From positions 186,001 to 250,000 of the forward strand of contig NZ_QMFB01000006.1 in assembly GCF_003285015.1 (NCBI RefSeq): a stretch of 64,000 nt of DNA, in the 5' to 3' direction. Origin of the DNA: Paenibacillus contaminans (lineage in GTDB: Bacteria; Bacillota; Bacilli; Paenibacillales; NBRC-103111). A program made the translations under genes and the position numbers. The notes under the pieces are model-generated. The model was given only the letters and a program-made list of their open reading frames with translations, was not told the DNA's origin and did no database searches. Positions 17,693 to 26,427 of the stretch are shown here, one piece after another. The first letter of the stretch is position 1, and the number at the start of each line of letters is the position of its first letter.

Positions 17693-18496
17693 TTAGATTT
17701 TGGATAGGCTCCTCAAATAATCGGTAGGCGAGCAGCCGACTTCTTGCTTGAACACCCTGCTGAAATGAAAATAGTCCGCGAATCCGGCTCTTTGCGCGAT
17801 ATCCTTGGCGGGCAGCGCGGTTTGCCTGAACATCTCCTTGGCCTTATCGATCCGGATTCCGCGCAAATAGCGGGTCAGCGTCGCTCCGGTCAGCTGCTTG
17901 AACAGAACGGTGTAATGTCCCTCGCTCATACCGGCCCGCTGAGCCAGCATCGGAAGGGTCAGCTTCAGCATGTAATGCTCTTGGATATAGGAGACGGTTT
18001 CCTCAATCGAAGCGGCGGAAGACTTGTCCACTTGCGTCATCTGCGTTTCGTACAGAAAGATGAACAAGATTCTTTCCATGATCATCCGCTTCCTGACTTG
18101 CTGTGCGGCCTCTTCTTCTGCGGTATAAGTATCGATTTCCAAAGTCGTGCGCACAAGCTCGTCCAGCATGTATTTGATTTTCACCTCGCTGTGGGTGCGA
18201 AGAGGACCGAATAACGTCCAAATGCTGTTCTCCGGAAGCACGCGGTAGGCGAGAACGATATATTCGGCGTCCTTCGTTCTCGGAACGAGAATTTCGAAAG
18301 GACCGTGCTGCGGATGGCAGGCGAACGCTTGCGTCACGACGACAGGCTCAAGCTCCGGCGTTGAGACGGTAACATGGCCTTGGAGGACGACGATCAGCAC
18401 ATGGCGGCTCGCGTTATAATCGATAGTTTGCGATATGCGGCTGGATTCGATCTGCTCGAAGACCGGAATCATAGCGGCGAACTGTTGAAAATTCAT
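17693..18496 (-). CDS. AraC family regulator of the siderophore operon
   Basis: 267 residues. The N-terminal sensor is cupin-like (HVLIVVLQGHVTVSTPE). The C-terminal AraC HTH pair covers about 165-265: LPMLAQRAGMSEGHYTVLFKQ and DIAQRAGFADYFHFSRVFKQE, ending GCSPTDYLRSL. It lies upstream of the iron importer on the same strand with 102 bp between, like the AraC activators that sense ferric siderophores in Bacillus (Btr type). It lacks the fused binding-protein domain of Btr. The role is inferred from position. Confidence 0.88.
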   Translation of the reverse strand: MNFQQFAAMIPVFEQIESSRISQTIDYNASRHVLIVVLQGHVTVSTPELEPVVVTQAFACHPQHGPFEILVPRTKDAEYIVLAYRVLPENSIWTLFGPLRTHSEVKIKYMLDELVRTTLEIDTYTAEEEAAQQVRKRMIMERILFIFLYETQMTQVDKSSAASIEETVSYIQEHYMLKLTLPMLAQRAGMSEGHYTVLFKQLTGATLTRYLRGIRIDKAKEMFRQTALPAKDIAQRAGFADYFHFSRVFKQEVGCSPTDYLRSLSKI

Positions 18497-18816
18497 GGCG
18501 GGGTTTGTCCTTTCCTTCCCGTTAAGCTCTCAACGAACCTTCCAGGTGCCGATAGGTCGTCTTTTTGAACATGAACACATAGTAGAAATTTACCTATTAA
18601 TGTCCGAGTTTTCAAGGGGAATCTGCTGGATATTTTGGCGGCTGCCCGTGCCTGGCTTTTTGTAAGGGATTCCATGCTCTTGGCTGCCTTTCGATAAGGA
18701 GGCTAAGGAATAGCAAATGAAGAGATAGGGAAATATGTCGAATAAAATCGGGGATTAAGCGATCGGCAAAATGCTACGGCCTATGCCTGGCATTTGCGGC
18801 GGGAGGACTAATCGGC
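18497..18816. other. 320-base intergenic region, nothing recognised
   Basis: This stretch lies between divergent genes (AraC leftward, UPF0316 rightward). No gene, repeat copy or convincing hairpin was seen; it presumably holds the two promoters. Confidence 0.5.
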
Positions 18817-19350
18817 ATGAACGGACTGGAGACCGTCCTGACCATCATCGTGATGAACATCGTGTACGTATCGCTTTTTACGATCCGCATCATACTGGTG
18901 ATGAAATCGAGAAGGCTGCTCGCTTCCTTCATCAGCATGTTCGAGGTTTTCGCCTATTTGATGGGTTTGAATATCGTACTGAGCAATATCGACAAGCCGT
19001 TGAATTTGGCGGCGTATTGCGTTGGCTGGGGGGGAGGCGTTTGGCTCGGCATCAAAATAGAGGAATGGCTCGCGCTCGGCTACTCGACATTGCAGATCGT
19101 CGTCGAATCGGACGGAAGCAGTTCATTGCCCGCCCTATTAAGGGAGCGAGGGTTTGGGGTGACGAATTGGCTGGCGGAGGGGAGAGACGGGCCTCGCCTA
19201 GTTATGGAGGTGCTGACCAAGCGCAGTTTGGAAAAACATCTCCTGAAGCTGATTCAAGAGATTGCACCTAGAGCTTTCGTCATCTCGTATGAACCGCGTG
19301 CTTTTCGCGGCGGCTTTTGGACCAAGCGGCTAAAGCAAGATCAACGTTGA
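18817..19350 (+). CDS. UPF0316 / DUF2179 membrane protein (YebE-like)
   Basis: 177 residues, ATG after GGGAGGA. Three hydrophobic segments (about 3-22, 30-55, 60-80) are followed by a small soluble alpha/beta domain. The conserved family pieces are TIRIILVMKSRR, then ASFISMFEVFAYLMGL, and GVTNWLAEGRDGPRLVMEVLTKRS. The family is widespread in Firmicutes with no assigned biochemical role. It sits just upstream of the osmoprotectant transporter genes but with a separate start region. Confidence 0.88.
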   Translation: MNGLETVLTIIVMNIVYVSLFTIRIILVMKSRRLLASFISMFEVFAYLMGLNIVLSNIDKPLNLAAYCVGWGGGVWLGIKIEEWLALGYSTLQIVVESDGSSSLPALLRERGFGVTNWLAEGRDGPRLVMEVLTKRSLEKHLLKLIQEIAPRAFVISYEPRAFRGGFWTKRLKQDQR

Positions 19351-19454
19351 TCATCGATACGGGCATGCAAAAACACGCTTATCCGGCATGATTGCGTTTC
19401 GATTCGGACAGTCTAAGAAGAGGAAGAAGCAGGGATTCGTAAGGGGCTGAAATC

Positions 19455-20675
19455 ATGATTCGTTTCGAGCATGTCAATAAAACATATGACGACGGATTTG
19501 AAGCGCTGAAGGACATCAATCTCGAGTTTGCCAAAGGGGAATTGACCGTCCTCATCGGACCGAGCGGCTGCGGAAAATCGACCTTGATGAAGCATATCAA
19601 CCGGCTGATTAATCCGACCAAAGGGAAAATTTTCGTCGGAAACCGCGATATTTCCCAGATCGATCCGGTCGCGCTTAGAAGAAGCATCGGGTATGTCATT
19701 CAAAATGTCGGCTTGTTCCCGCATATGTCGATCGCCAAAAACGTCGCCGTCGTCCCGAATTTGCTTAAGAGGGACAAGGCTGAGACCGAGCGGAAGGTCG
19801 ACGAGCTTTTGCATATGGTGAATCTCGATCCGGAGATTTACCGGAGCCGTTATCCGTCCGAATTAAGCGGCGGCCAGCAGCAGCGGGTCGGCGTCATTCG
19901 GGCGCTTGCGGCGGAGCCGGACGTCATCTTGTTCGACGAGCCGTTCAGCGCGCTCGATCCGATCAGCAGGGAGCAGCTCCAGGACGAGCTGGTCCGGCTG
20001 CAGCAGGAGCTGAAGAAAACGATCGTTTTCGTTACGCACGACATGGACGAAGCGATAAAAATAGCCGATACGATCGTCCTGATGAAGAGCGGCGAAGTGG
20101 TGCAGAAGGGGACGCCCGAGCATATTTTACGGCATCCCGCCAATGAATTCGTGAGAAGCTTTATCGGCAAAAAACGGCTGCAGGCGGAAACGGTGGATCT
20201 CGACCTCACGGTGGACGAAGTCATGTCCGTGCATCCCGTAACCGCTTCGCCGAACCGCGGCATGGCGGAAGCCGTCATGTTTATGGAGAGGCATCGCGTC
20301 GACTCGTTAATTGTCGTGGGCAAAAATAAGGAGCTGCTCGGACATGCTTCCATTTTTCGCGTGCTGAACCGGTACAGTGAGGAAAATATTAAGCTTGCGG
20401 ACGTGATGCAGCCGTTTGCGCATGTCGTCGAATCCGGATCGTCGATGGCGCTTGCGCTTGCACTGATGAACGAGCATCGTTTGCCGTACGTGCCGGTCGT
20501 CCGCGGCGGACAACTCGTAGGATTGGTTACCAAAGGCAGCGTGGTGCGGCATTTGGCCGACGTATACAATCCGGAGGAGAAAAGCTTGGAGGAGCTCGAG
20601 GAAGCGGAAAAAGCGAAGGAGCAAGAGGCGGCTGAAGAAGAAACGCAAGCTTGGCAGGAAGGTGGACATGCATGA
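19455..20675 (+). CDS. opuCA: Glycine betaine/carnitine/choline ABC transporter ATPase with CBS domains
   Basis: 406 residues. The ATPase domain has Walker A GPSGCGKST, signature LSGGQQQRVGVIRAL and Walker B VILFDEPFSALDP. Two CBS domains follow from about 250 (VDEVMSVHPVTASPNRG and KLADVMQPFAHVVESG) and end in an acidic Glu/Ala tail. CBS pairs in OpuA/OpuC ATPases sense ionic strength or nucleotides. It is first of four genes in exact opuCA-CB-CC-CD order and overlaps the next by 4 bp. Confidence 0.92.
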   Translation: MIRFEHVNKTYDDGFEALKDINLEFAKGELTVLIGPSGCGKSTLMKHINRLINPTKGKIFVGNRDISQIDPVALRRSIGYVIQNVGLFPHMSIAKNVAVVPNLLKRDKAETERKVDELLHMVNLDPEIYRSRYPSELSGGQQQRVGVIRALAAEPDVILFDEPFSALDPISREQLQDELVRLQQELKKTIVFVTHDMDEAIKIADTIVLMKSGEVVQKGTPEHILRHPANEFVRSFIGKKRLQAETVDLDLTVDEVMSVHPVTASPNRGMAEAVMFMERHRVDSLIVVGKNKELLGHASIFRVLNRYSEENIKLADVMQPFAHVVESGSSMALALALMNEHRLPYVPVVRGGQLVGLVTKGSVVRHLADVYNPEEKSLEELEEAEKAKEQEAAEEETQAWQEGGHA

Positions 20676-21346
20676 TGGAGTGGTGGATCGGCTATGTGGA
20701 TTACATCCAAAGCAAGCAGTCCGAAATATGGTCCGCACTGGGCGAGCATATTACGATTTCTTTCTTATCGATTCTGTTTGGCGCGGTCGTGGCGATTCCG
20801 ATCGGCATAATGCTGGCCGGCAGCCGCAAGGGATGGTTGAACAGTGCGGTCTTCACCATAGCCAACATTTTGCAGACCGTACCCAGTCTCGCTCTGCTGG
20901 CCATCTTGATTCCGCTGCTCGGAATCGGCCGGACGCCCGCGATATTCGCCTTGTTTTTGTATTCGCTCATGCCGATCATGCGGAACACTTACTCGGGATT
21001 TCGCAGCGTCGATCCGAACGTGCTGGAAGCCGCACGCGGAATGGGATACGGCAGAGCGCAGAGGCTGCTGCAAATCCAGCTTCCGCTTGCTTTTCCCTAC
21101 ATCATGTCCGGCATTCGGGTAACCACGGTGTATATTATCAGCTGGGCGACGCTTGCGACCCTTATAGGTGCAGGAGGGCTCGGGCAGCTAATTTTTTCCG
21201 GGCTGGGGGTAAACAAGAAAGAGCTGATCGTTACCGGAGCTTGCTTGGCCGTGCTTTTGGCGCTCGCTGCGGATTTCATACTGGGAGCGGGCGAGAAATG
21301 GGTAACGGCCAAAACAAGAACCGCGCCGGCATCCAATACGGTGTAG
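20672..21346 (+). CDS. opuCB: Osmoprotectant ABC transporter permease (first)
   Basis: 224 residues, about five or six membrane helices, OpuC/ProW type. The conserved cytoplasmic loop is VDPNVLEAARGMGYGRAQRLLQIQLPLAFPYIMSG. The ATG at 20672 overlaps the ATPase stop as ATGA; an upstream in-frame ATG at 20651 would lack a proper ribosome site, while AAGGTGG precedes 20672. It forms the channel with the fourth gene of the operon. Confidence 0.9.
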   Translation: MMEWWIGYVDYIQSKQSEIWSALGEHITISFLSILFGAVVAIPIGIMLAGSRKGWLNSAVFTIANILQTVPSLALLAILIPLLGIGRTPAIFALFLYSLMPIMRNTYSGFRSVDPNVLEAARGMGYGRAQRLLQIQLPLAFPYIMSGIRVTTVYIISWATLATLIGAGGLGQLIFSGLGVNKKELIVTGACLAVLLALAADFILGAGEKWVTAKTRTAPASNTV

Positions 21347-21368
21347 TCGCCGGACGGAGGGATAGCCA

Positions 21369-22265
21369 ATGAGAAATCGAATACGCCTGATCGCGCCGGC
21401 GATTGCTGCCGTAATCTTGGCTGCTGCATTGTCCGGCTGCGGCGCGGGCAATACGATACGGATCGGCACACAAACCTTTTCCGAGCCGAAAATCATCGCC
21501 CACATGTATCGTGCACTTATCGAAGACCGTACCGATCTCAAGGTCAAGGTTATGCCGGATCTTGCGGCAAGTCCCGTCGTGCTTGATGCGATGAAGAACA
21601 ACGATATCCAGATGGCGACCTTGTACTCGGGCATGCTTTTCGACAACTATTTTCCTTTCGAACCTACGAAGGACCGCCGCAAGGTGCTGGAGCAAGCGCA
21701 GACGGGCTTCGACAAGTTTTTCGGTTTAAAGTGGTTCGATTCGTTCGGATTCGAAAACACGTATGCTTTTACGGTGCGCAAGGATTTGGCGGAGCAGCAT
21801 CGTTTGGAGAAAATTTCGGATGTGAAGCCATTGGCCGGCTCGATGAAGCTGGGGATGGATACGACGTGGCTCGTGCGGGAAAGCGACGGGTATCCGGCCT
21901 TCCAGAAGGCGTACGGCATTACGTTCGGCCAGACGTTCCCGATGGAGATCGCGCTCGTCTACAACGCCGTCGCAAGCAAAAGCATGGATATTGTGCTGGC
22001 CTATTCGACGGATGCGCGGCTCAAAGAATACGAGCTTACAACGCTCCAGGACGACAAGCAGTTTTTCCCGCCTTACGACGCCTCGCCTGTGATCCGCAAG
22101 GACGTGCTCGAGAAATATCCCGAATTAAACGAAATCATCGGCCTACTCGTCGGCAAGATCGATGCGCAAACGATGATCGAGCTGAACTACGAAGTAGACG
22201 TTAACAAACGGAACGAGAAAAAAGTCGCGGAGCAGTATCTCAAAAAAATCGGGCTGCTGCAGTAA
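21369..22265 (+). CDS. opuCC: Osmoprotectant ABC transporter substrate-binding lipoprotein
   Basis: 298 residues, OpuAC/ProX-type binding domain. The signal peptide ends in a LSGC lipobox (Cys24). The core begins IRIGTQTFSEPKIIAHMY, the usual OpuCC opening, and continues with NNDIQMATLYSG. It would bind betaine, carnitine, choline or a related quaternary amine at the outer membrane face. It is third in the operon, 22 bp after the first permease. Confidence 0.9.
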   Translation: MRNRIRLIAPAIAAVILAAALSGCGAGNTIRIGTQTFSEPKIIAHMYRALIEDRTDLKVKVMPDLAASPVVLDAMKNNDIQMATLYSGMLFDNYFPFEPTKDRRKVLEQAQTGFDKFFGLKWFDSFGFENTYAFTVRKDLAEQHRLEKISDVKPLAGSMKLGMDTTWLVRESDGYPAFQKAYGITFGQTFPMEIALVYNAVASKSMDIVLAYSTDARLKEYELTTLQDDKQFFPPYDASPVIRKDVLEKYPELNEIIGLLVGKIDAQTMIELNYEVDVNKRNEKKVAEQYLKKIGLLQ

Positions 22266-22277
22266 AGGAGGGATCCC

Positions 22278-22907
22278 ATGGATTTGTTCCTGCGTTATGT
22301 CGGCGAGAATTGGACCGATCTGCTCGTACTGACCTTTCAGCATATATCGATGGTGGTGATCGGTCTTCTGCTGGCCTTGGCGGTCGGGATTCCGCTAGGC
22401 GTTTTGGCGTCGCGGAGCCGCAGGCTTGCGCCTGTCATTCTTACCGCGGCCAACGTCATTCAGGTGTTTCCAAGTTTGGCGCTGCTCGTGCTCATCATGG
22501 TCGTCTTCGGCCTGGGAACCACGACCGTAGTTATCGGGTTGTTCTTGTACTCCTTGCTGCCAATCATCCGCAATACGTATGTAGGGCTGACGCAGGTTAA
22601 TCCTGCTCTCGTGGAAGCGGGGCGGGGAGTAGGCATGAGCCCGCTGCAAATGATGGTCCAGGTGCAGCTTCCGCTTGCTTTGCCTTTTATGCTGACGGGT
22701 ATTCGAATTGCGGCGGTCATCGCCATCGGCGTCGCGACGATTGCGCCTTTAGTCGGGGGAGACGGCCTGGGGCGGGAAATTTATTCGGGCATTAACATGA
22801 ATAATTCCGCCCGTCTGTATGCGGGAGCCATTCCGGCGGCGCTGCTGGCGCTGTTGGCCGATTTGGCCTTGGAACGGCTTCAGCGGGCCGCGAAGATCGG
22901 GAAATGA
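22278..22907 (+). CDS. opuCD: Osmoprotectant ABC transporter permease (second)
   Basis: 209 residues, ProW/OpuC type. The ATPase-contact loop is VNPALVEAGRGVGMSPLQMMVQVQLPLALPFMLTG. A strong AAAGGAGGG site lies before the ATG at 22278, 12 bp after the binding-protein stop. It completes the four-gene importer. No obvious terminator follows within the next 296 bp. Confidence 0.9.
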   Translation: MDLFLRYVGENWTDLLVLTFQHISMVVIGLLLALAVGIPLGVLASRSRRLAPVILTAANVIQVFPSLALLVLIMVVFGLGTTTVVIGLFLYSLLPIIRNTYVGLTQVNPALVEAGRGVGMSPLQMMVQVQLPLALPFMLTGIRIAAVIAIGVATIAPLVGGDGLGREIYSGINMNNSARLYAGAIPAALLALLADLALERLQRAAKIGK

Positions 22908-23042
22908 CTCGAAAATCGAACGGATCGCTCATGCTTTTATTAGGGAATGATTAGGATATTATCAGGTTTGCCGCCTCTTTGTTGTGTTATTCTTTATTAG
23001 GAGCGTCTGCCATGGTGAGGGAATAGCGAATGGGAAGTAACG

Positions 23043-23072
23043 AAGCCTCCGGCTGTCCAATTTCGGGGGCTT
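23043..23072. other. Hairpin in the region between opuCD and the MraY paralogue
   Basis: AAGCCTCCG pairs with CGGGGGCTT through one T-G pair, around a 12-base loop. There is no T-tract, so it is not a standard terminator. It may be a leader structure of the downstream gene or chance. Confidence 0.3.
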
Positions 23073-23203
23073 GCCGCGCGCCATGGAAAATGAGAGGCAT
23101 ATTTGTCCTTCCTATTGTCGTATACTAGCATAGGCCTCCGACGTCGTTTACTAGGTTATAAATGACGGTTTTCGCACAAACCATTTCGGAATAAGGGGAT
23201 ATT

Positions 23204-24157
23204 ATGCTCGATTCTATATTCGGCATTTCGATGTTTTCTTTTTTGATCGTCGCGCTGCTGACGCCGTTTTTGATTTGGGGCTTGCGGACGCTAAAGCTCA
23301 CGCAGCCGATACGGGTAGAGATGTACGCCGATATTCAGGCCAAAAAAGGGACGCCGCTGATGGCGGGGCTTGTCCTGTTTACCGGAGTCGGCACGACGCT
23401 GACGGCTCATCCGAGTCCGATGACCGTGTTCCTGTGCGCTGCGTTTTTGCTTTTCGGCGCGGTTGGTTTTATGGACGATTTCAAGAAGGCGGCCTACCAG
23501 GATCCGAACGGGATCGCCAGCCGCACGAAGCTGCTGCTTCAGTTTCCGATAACCGGACTTCTGCTGTACGTTTTGTTCGAGGCGTTTGATTTAAGCGCTG
23601 ATATATCGGTAATCGGCGATTTGCACATCCCGCTTTTTCCGATCGTCTATTTTATCGTGATGACGCTGTTTATCGTAGGCACCGCCAACGCGATCAATTT
23701 TACCGACGGTTTGGACGGCTTGCTCATCAATGTTGCGATTCCGAGCTATATGTTTTTCTTCGTCATTTCCGAATCGGTGGAAGTGAAAACCTTCTCGCTT
23801 GTCATGGTCGCTTGCCTGCTCGGCTTATTCATTTACAATATTCATCCCGCACGCGCTTTCATGGGGGATACCGGCTCGCTTGCGATCGGCGGCTCGCTGT
23901 CATTTCTCGCCATTATCGAGAAGGTGGAAATCTTGATTCCGATATTGTTTTCGGTGTACTTGGCGGAGCAGCTGTCCGTCATGCTTCAGGTGTGGTATTA
24001 CAAAAAGACGAAGCTGCGCATTTTCAAAATGGCGCCGATCCATTATCACTTCATTTTGAAATACGGCTGGAGCGAAAATAAGCTTGTCGTCATTTTCGGC
24101 TTCGTTTCCTGGGCTTCCGCGTTAATCAGCTGGCTGCTTTGGAAGTTCTTGCTGTAA
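23204..24157 (+). CDS. MraY-type phospho-MurNAc-pentapeptide transferase paralogue
   Basis: 317 residues, about ten membrane helices, ATG after AAGGGG. It belongs to the MraY/WecA polyprenyl-phosphate sugar-phosphate transferase superfamily. Conserved acidic motifs are GFMDDFKKA, NAINFTDGLDGL and ARAFMGDTGSLAIGG. The MraY hallmark IHHH is present as APIHYHF, with the middle His replaced by Tyr. It is alone, not in a division/cell-wall cluster, so it is probably a second copy. It may make lipid I under special conditions or transfer another sugar. The C-terminus and length are normal. Confidence 0.85.
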   Translation: MLDSIFGISMFSFLIVALLTPFLIWGLRTLKLTQPIRVEMYADIQAKKGTPLMAGLVLFTGVGTTLTAHPSPMTVFLCAAFLLFGAVGFMDDFKKAAYQDPNGIASRTKLLLQFPITGLLLYVLFEAFDLSADISVIGDLHIPLFPIVYFIVMTLFIVGTANAINFTDGLDGLLINVAIPSYMFFFVISESVEVKTFSLVMVACLLGLFIYNIHPARAFMGDTGSLAIGGSLSFLAIIEKVEILIPILFSVYLAEQLSVMLQVWYYKKTKLRIFKMAPIHYHFILKYGWSENKLVVIFGFVSWASALISWLLWKFLL

Positions 24158-24205
24158 GGTTGTTATACATAAGTTATCGTGCATAAGGTCTGCGTTACCC
24201 AATAA

Positions 24206-24243
24206 AAAGGAGCTAAGCGAACGAATCGCTTGGCTCCTTTGTG
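24206..24243. terminator. Bidirectional terminator after the MraY paralogue
   Basis: AAAGGAGCTAAGCGA (24206-24220) pairs with TCGCTTGGCTCCTTT through one G-T pair. A/T runs flank both sides. It sits between the MraY paralogue and the convergent PIN-domain gene. Confidence 0.8.
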
Positions 24244-24259
24244 TCTATTAGAACGTTTA

Positions 24260-24739
24260 TTACCAGCTCGGAATAATTTTGATTTCGGTGAACATTTGCG
24301 GAAGCGCCGAATAGCTCCGGTTAAACGTAAAGATGCGTTTGATTTGATGCGTAATCATCACGACCGCCGTCATCGCTTCGCTTAGCGAAAACTCGAACTG
24401 CGGACAGTCGATCAGAAGCTGTCTAGATTCCTTCTCGGTCGTCGAGGAGCCCGGAATGATCATCAGCTTGTCCAAAGCTACGGCTTTGTCGATCGTATTG
24501 ATGAAAAATTCCGCCTCGGTGTAGCTGCTCGCTTTTTTCAACCATTGATGCGTATCGAATATGACGACGTTCGTCGTGACCAGAAGGCGCTCCATATCGT
24601 CCAATTCGTGGAACACGCTGCGTGCCTTCAAGTAATTCGGATCCTCCGGATTCATGAATGCCTTCAGTGCGGTTTCGTCCAAAAAAACGGCTTGATGAAA
24701 AGCGTCGTTAAGCATGTCATTCATATCTATAGTCACCAT
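24260..24739 (-). CDS. PIN-domain-like protein, probable toxin of a toxin-antitoxin pair
   Basis: 159 residues with a VapC-like layout: VFLDETALKAFMNPEDPNYLKA at the N-terminus, TTNVVIFDTHQWLKKA, a helical middle, then FSLSEAMTAVVMITHQIKRIFTFNRSY. PIN ribonucleases use four acidic residues. Here the equivalent positions appear to be D21, D62, E121 and N140, so the set is altered and activity is uncertain. The start is uncertain: ATG at 24739 overlaps the RHH gene by 23 bp, while the ATG at 24724 overlaps its stop directly. The upstream coupled RHH protein supports a type II module. Confidence 0.7.
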   Translation of the reverse strand: MVTIDMNDMLNDAFHQAVFLDETALKAFMNPEDPNYLKARSVFHELDDMERLLVTTNVVIFDTHQWLKKASSYTEAEFFINTIDKAVALDKLMIIPGSSTTEKESRQLLIDCPQFEFSLSEAMTAVVMITHQIKRIFTFNRSYSALPQMFTEIKIIPSW

Positions 24740-25064
24740 CGTTCATATTGTTTTTGCTGCCGATTAAGGCGTCGAGATGGAAGATCGGATTTTTGTCCAA
24801 TCGCTCGATCGTCGAGCGTCCCTGATATTGGTTCGGCCTTCCGGCAATGTATTGCTCCAAGGCGTGGTTGACGATCGCATCGACGGAAACGCCGTGCTGA
24901 TCCGCCAGACGGACGCACTGTTCGTATGTATCCGGCTCGAGCTGGACGCCGTAATCTTGCTCCGACTTGTCGTTCCTATCGGAAATCAACTTGCTGACGG
25001 ATTTCTCCCATTGCTTCCATTTGGTGCGGATGATCGAATCGGATGCTTTCAAGGCTGCATTCAC
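24717..25064 (-). CDS. Ribbon-helix-helix-like protein, probable antitoxin
   Basis: 115 residues. The central segment YGVQLEPDTYEQCVRLADQHGVSVDAIVNHALEQYIAGR (about 38-76) fits a ribbon-helix-helix DNA-binding unit, preceded by a charged helical N-terminus and followed by an acidic tail. It precedes and overlaps the PIN-like gene, the usual antitoxin-first order. The only start in range is GTG at 25064, with GAGG directly abutting it; an in-frame TGA lies just upstream, so translation may be weak or begin further in. Confidence 0.6.
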   Translation of the reverse strand: MNAALKASDSIIRTKWKQWEKSVSKLISDRNDKSEQDYGVQLEPDTYEQCVRLADQHGVSVDAIVNHALEQYIAGRPNQYQGRSTIERLDKNPIFHLDALIGSKNNMNDGDYRYE

Positions 25065-25301
25065 CCTCTTTCAAAGCTTATTTTATAAATCCCGATATTC
25101 TTGAGGGATAGGACGAATAGTATAACATTCGAAGGAGTAGGCCTTTTTCAGTGGGCATCGATCGAAAAATGTCGGTTTTTGCGTAAAAGTTGAGAAAAAA
25201 GAAGAATTTGGTAGCGTTTATGCCCCCAGAAAAGGGAGGCCGGCTGAGAATTAGTATACGTAAGCGTGTCAGTAAACCGTTTACGAAAGGGGAACGACTT
25301 T

Positions 25302-26303
25302 ATGTTTAAAGGATTCGATCAGCTTTTCGGCGTCGATTTGGGTACGTCGAATACACTAATATACCAGGCAGGCAAAGGAATCGTACTTCAGGAGCCGTCC
25401 GTCGTAGCCATACATACGGAAACCGGCAAAATCGCCGCAATCGGTACGGAGGCGGAGGCGATGATCGGCAGGACGCCGGGCAGCTTGGAGGTCGTTCATC
25501 CGCTGAAGGACGGGGTAATCGCAAATTTCGACGTCACCTCGGCGATGCTGAAGCATTTTATCGGCAAAATACAAGCGTCCAGACTATTTTTTCGCGGGAC
25601 ACAAATTTGTATCGCCGTTCCATGCGGGATTACGAACGTGCAGCGCCGCGCGGTAGAGGAGACGGTTATTCACAAAGGGGCGCGCAAAGCGATCGTCATC
25701 GACGAGCCGTTGGCCGCCGCTTGGGGGGCGGGATTGCCGGTAAACGAACCAACGGGCAGCATGATTCTCGACATCGGCGGAGGGACGAGTCAGGTAGCGG
25801 TCATTTCGCTCGGCGGTATTGTCGTCAGCCATGCGGTACGCAGAGGCGGCATGTCGATCGATCAGGATATTATCGAATATGTGAAAAAGGCGTACAGTCT
25901 GGAAATCGGTCAGCGGACCGCAGAGGATATCAAAGTTAAAATCGCATCCGCCGTTCTGCCCGAGCAAGACTTGCGGATCGACGTGAAGGGGCGCGATTTG
26001 GTGCAAGGCCTTCCTCGCAGCATTTCGCTTTGCGCCGACGAAATATTCGAGCTGCTCGAGCCGTTCCTGACTTCGATCACGGAATCGATTCGCATTACGC
26101 TGGAAAAATGTCCGCCCGAGCTGGCGGGGGATCTTATCGAGCGAGGCATCACGCTTTGCGGAGGCGGAGCTTTGCTTCAGGGGCTCAGCCAACGGCTGCA
26201 AATGGATACGGGCGTTCCGTTCCACCTGCCTGAGCTGCCGCTTGAATGCACCGTGCTCGGCGTCGGCAAAATGCTCGGCGGAAAAATTCGCTCCGCCTCC
26301 TAG
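25302..26303 (+). CDS. MreB/Mbl-like rod-shape actin homologue
   Basis: 333 residues, ATG at 25302 nine bases after GAAAGGGG. Actin-fold motifs: phosphate 1 FGVDLGTSNTLIY, connect 1 EPLAAAWGAGLPV, phosphate 2 MILDIGGGTSQVAVISLGG, and adenosine loop ITLCGGGALLQGLSQRL. Such proteins form membrane-bound filaments that guide cell-wall synthesis. It is not next to mreCD or minCD, so it is likely the Mbl/MreBH-type extra copy. An in-frame start at 25266 lacks support. Confidence 0.92.
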   Translation: MFKGFDQLFGVDLGTSNTLIYQAGKGIVLQEPSVVAIHTETGKIAAIGTEAEAMIGRTPGSLEVVHPLKDGVIANFDVTSAMLKHFIGKIQASRLFFRGTQICIAVPCGITNVQRRAVEETVIHKGARKAIVIDEPLAAAWGAGLPVNEPTGSMILDIGGGTSQVAVISLGGIVVSHAVRRGGMSIDQDIIEYVKKAYSLEIGQRTAEDIKVKIASAVLPEQDLRIDVKGRDLVQGLPRSISLCADEIFELLEPFLTSITESIRITLEKCPPELAGDLIERGITLCGGGALLQGLSQRLQMDTGVPFHLPELPLECTVLGVGKMLGGKIRSAS

Positions 26304-26427
26304 CCGTGAGCTGAGGGAGCGTTATCGTGCCTTGCTTCGTTCATGAAATAATACGCATATATGGAGGAATATGGATCATATTCGTCGAATGCATATTGGA
26401 ACGAATGAAGCGGGAGGTACTTGAGCG

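Noticed and set aside
22908..23203. Riboswitch before the MraY paralogue
   Set aside because: Only one simple hairpin was found; no conserved riboswitch core could be recognised.
25270..25284. Catabolite-responsive (cre) site before the MreB-like gene
   Set aside because: AGTAAACCGTTTACG is a dyad but lacks the flanking TG and CA of cre sites.
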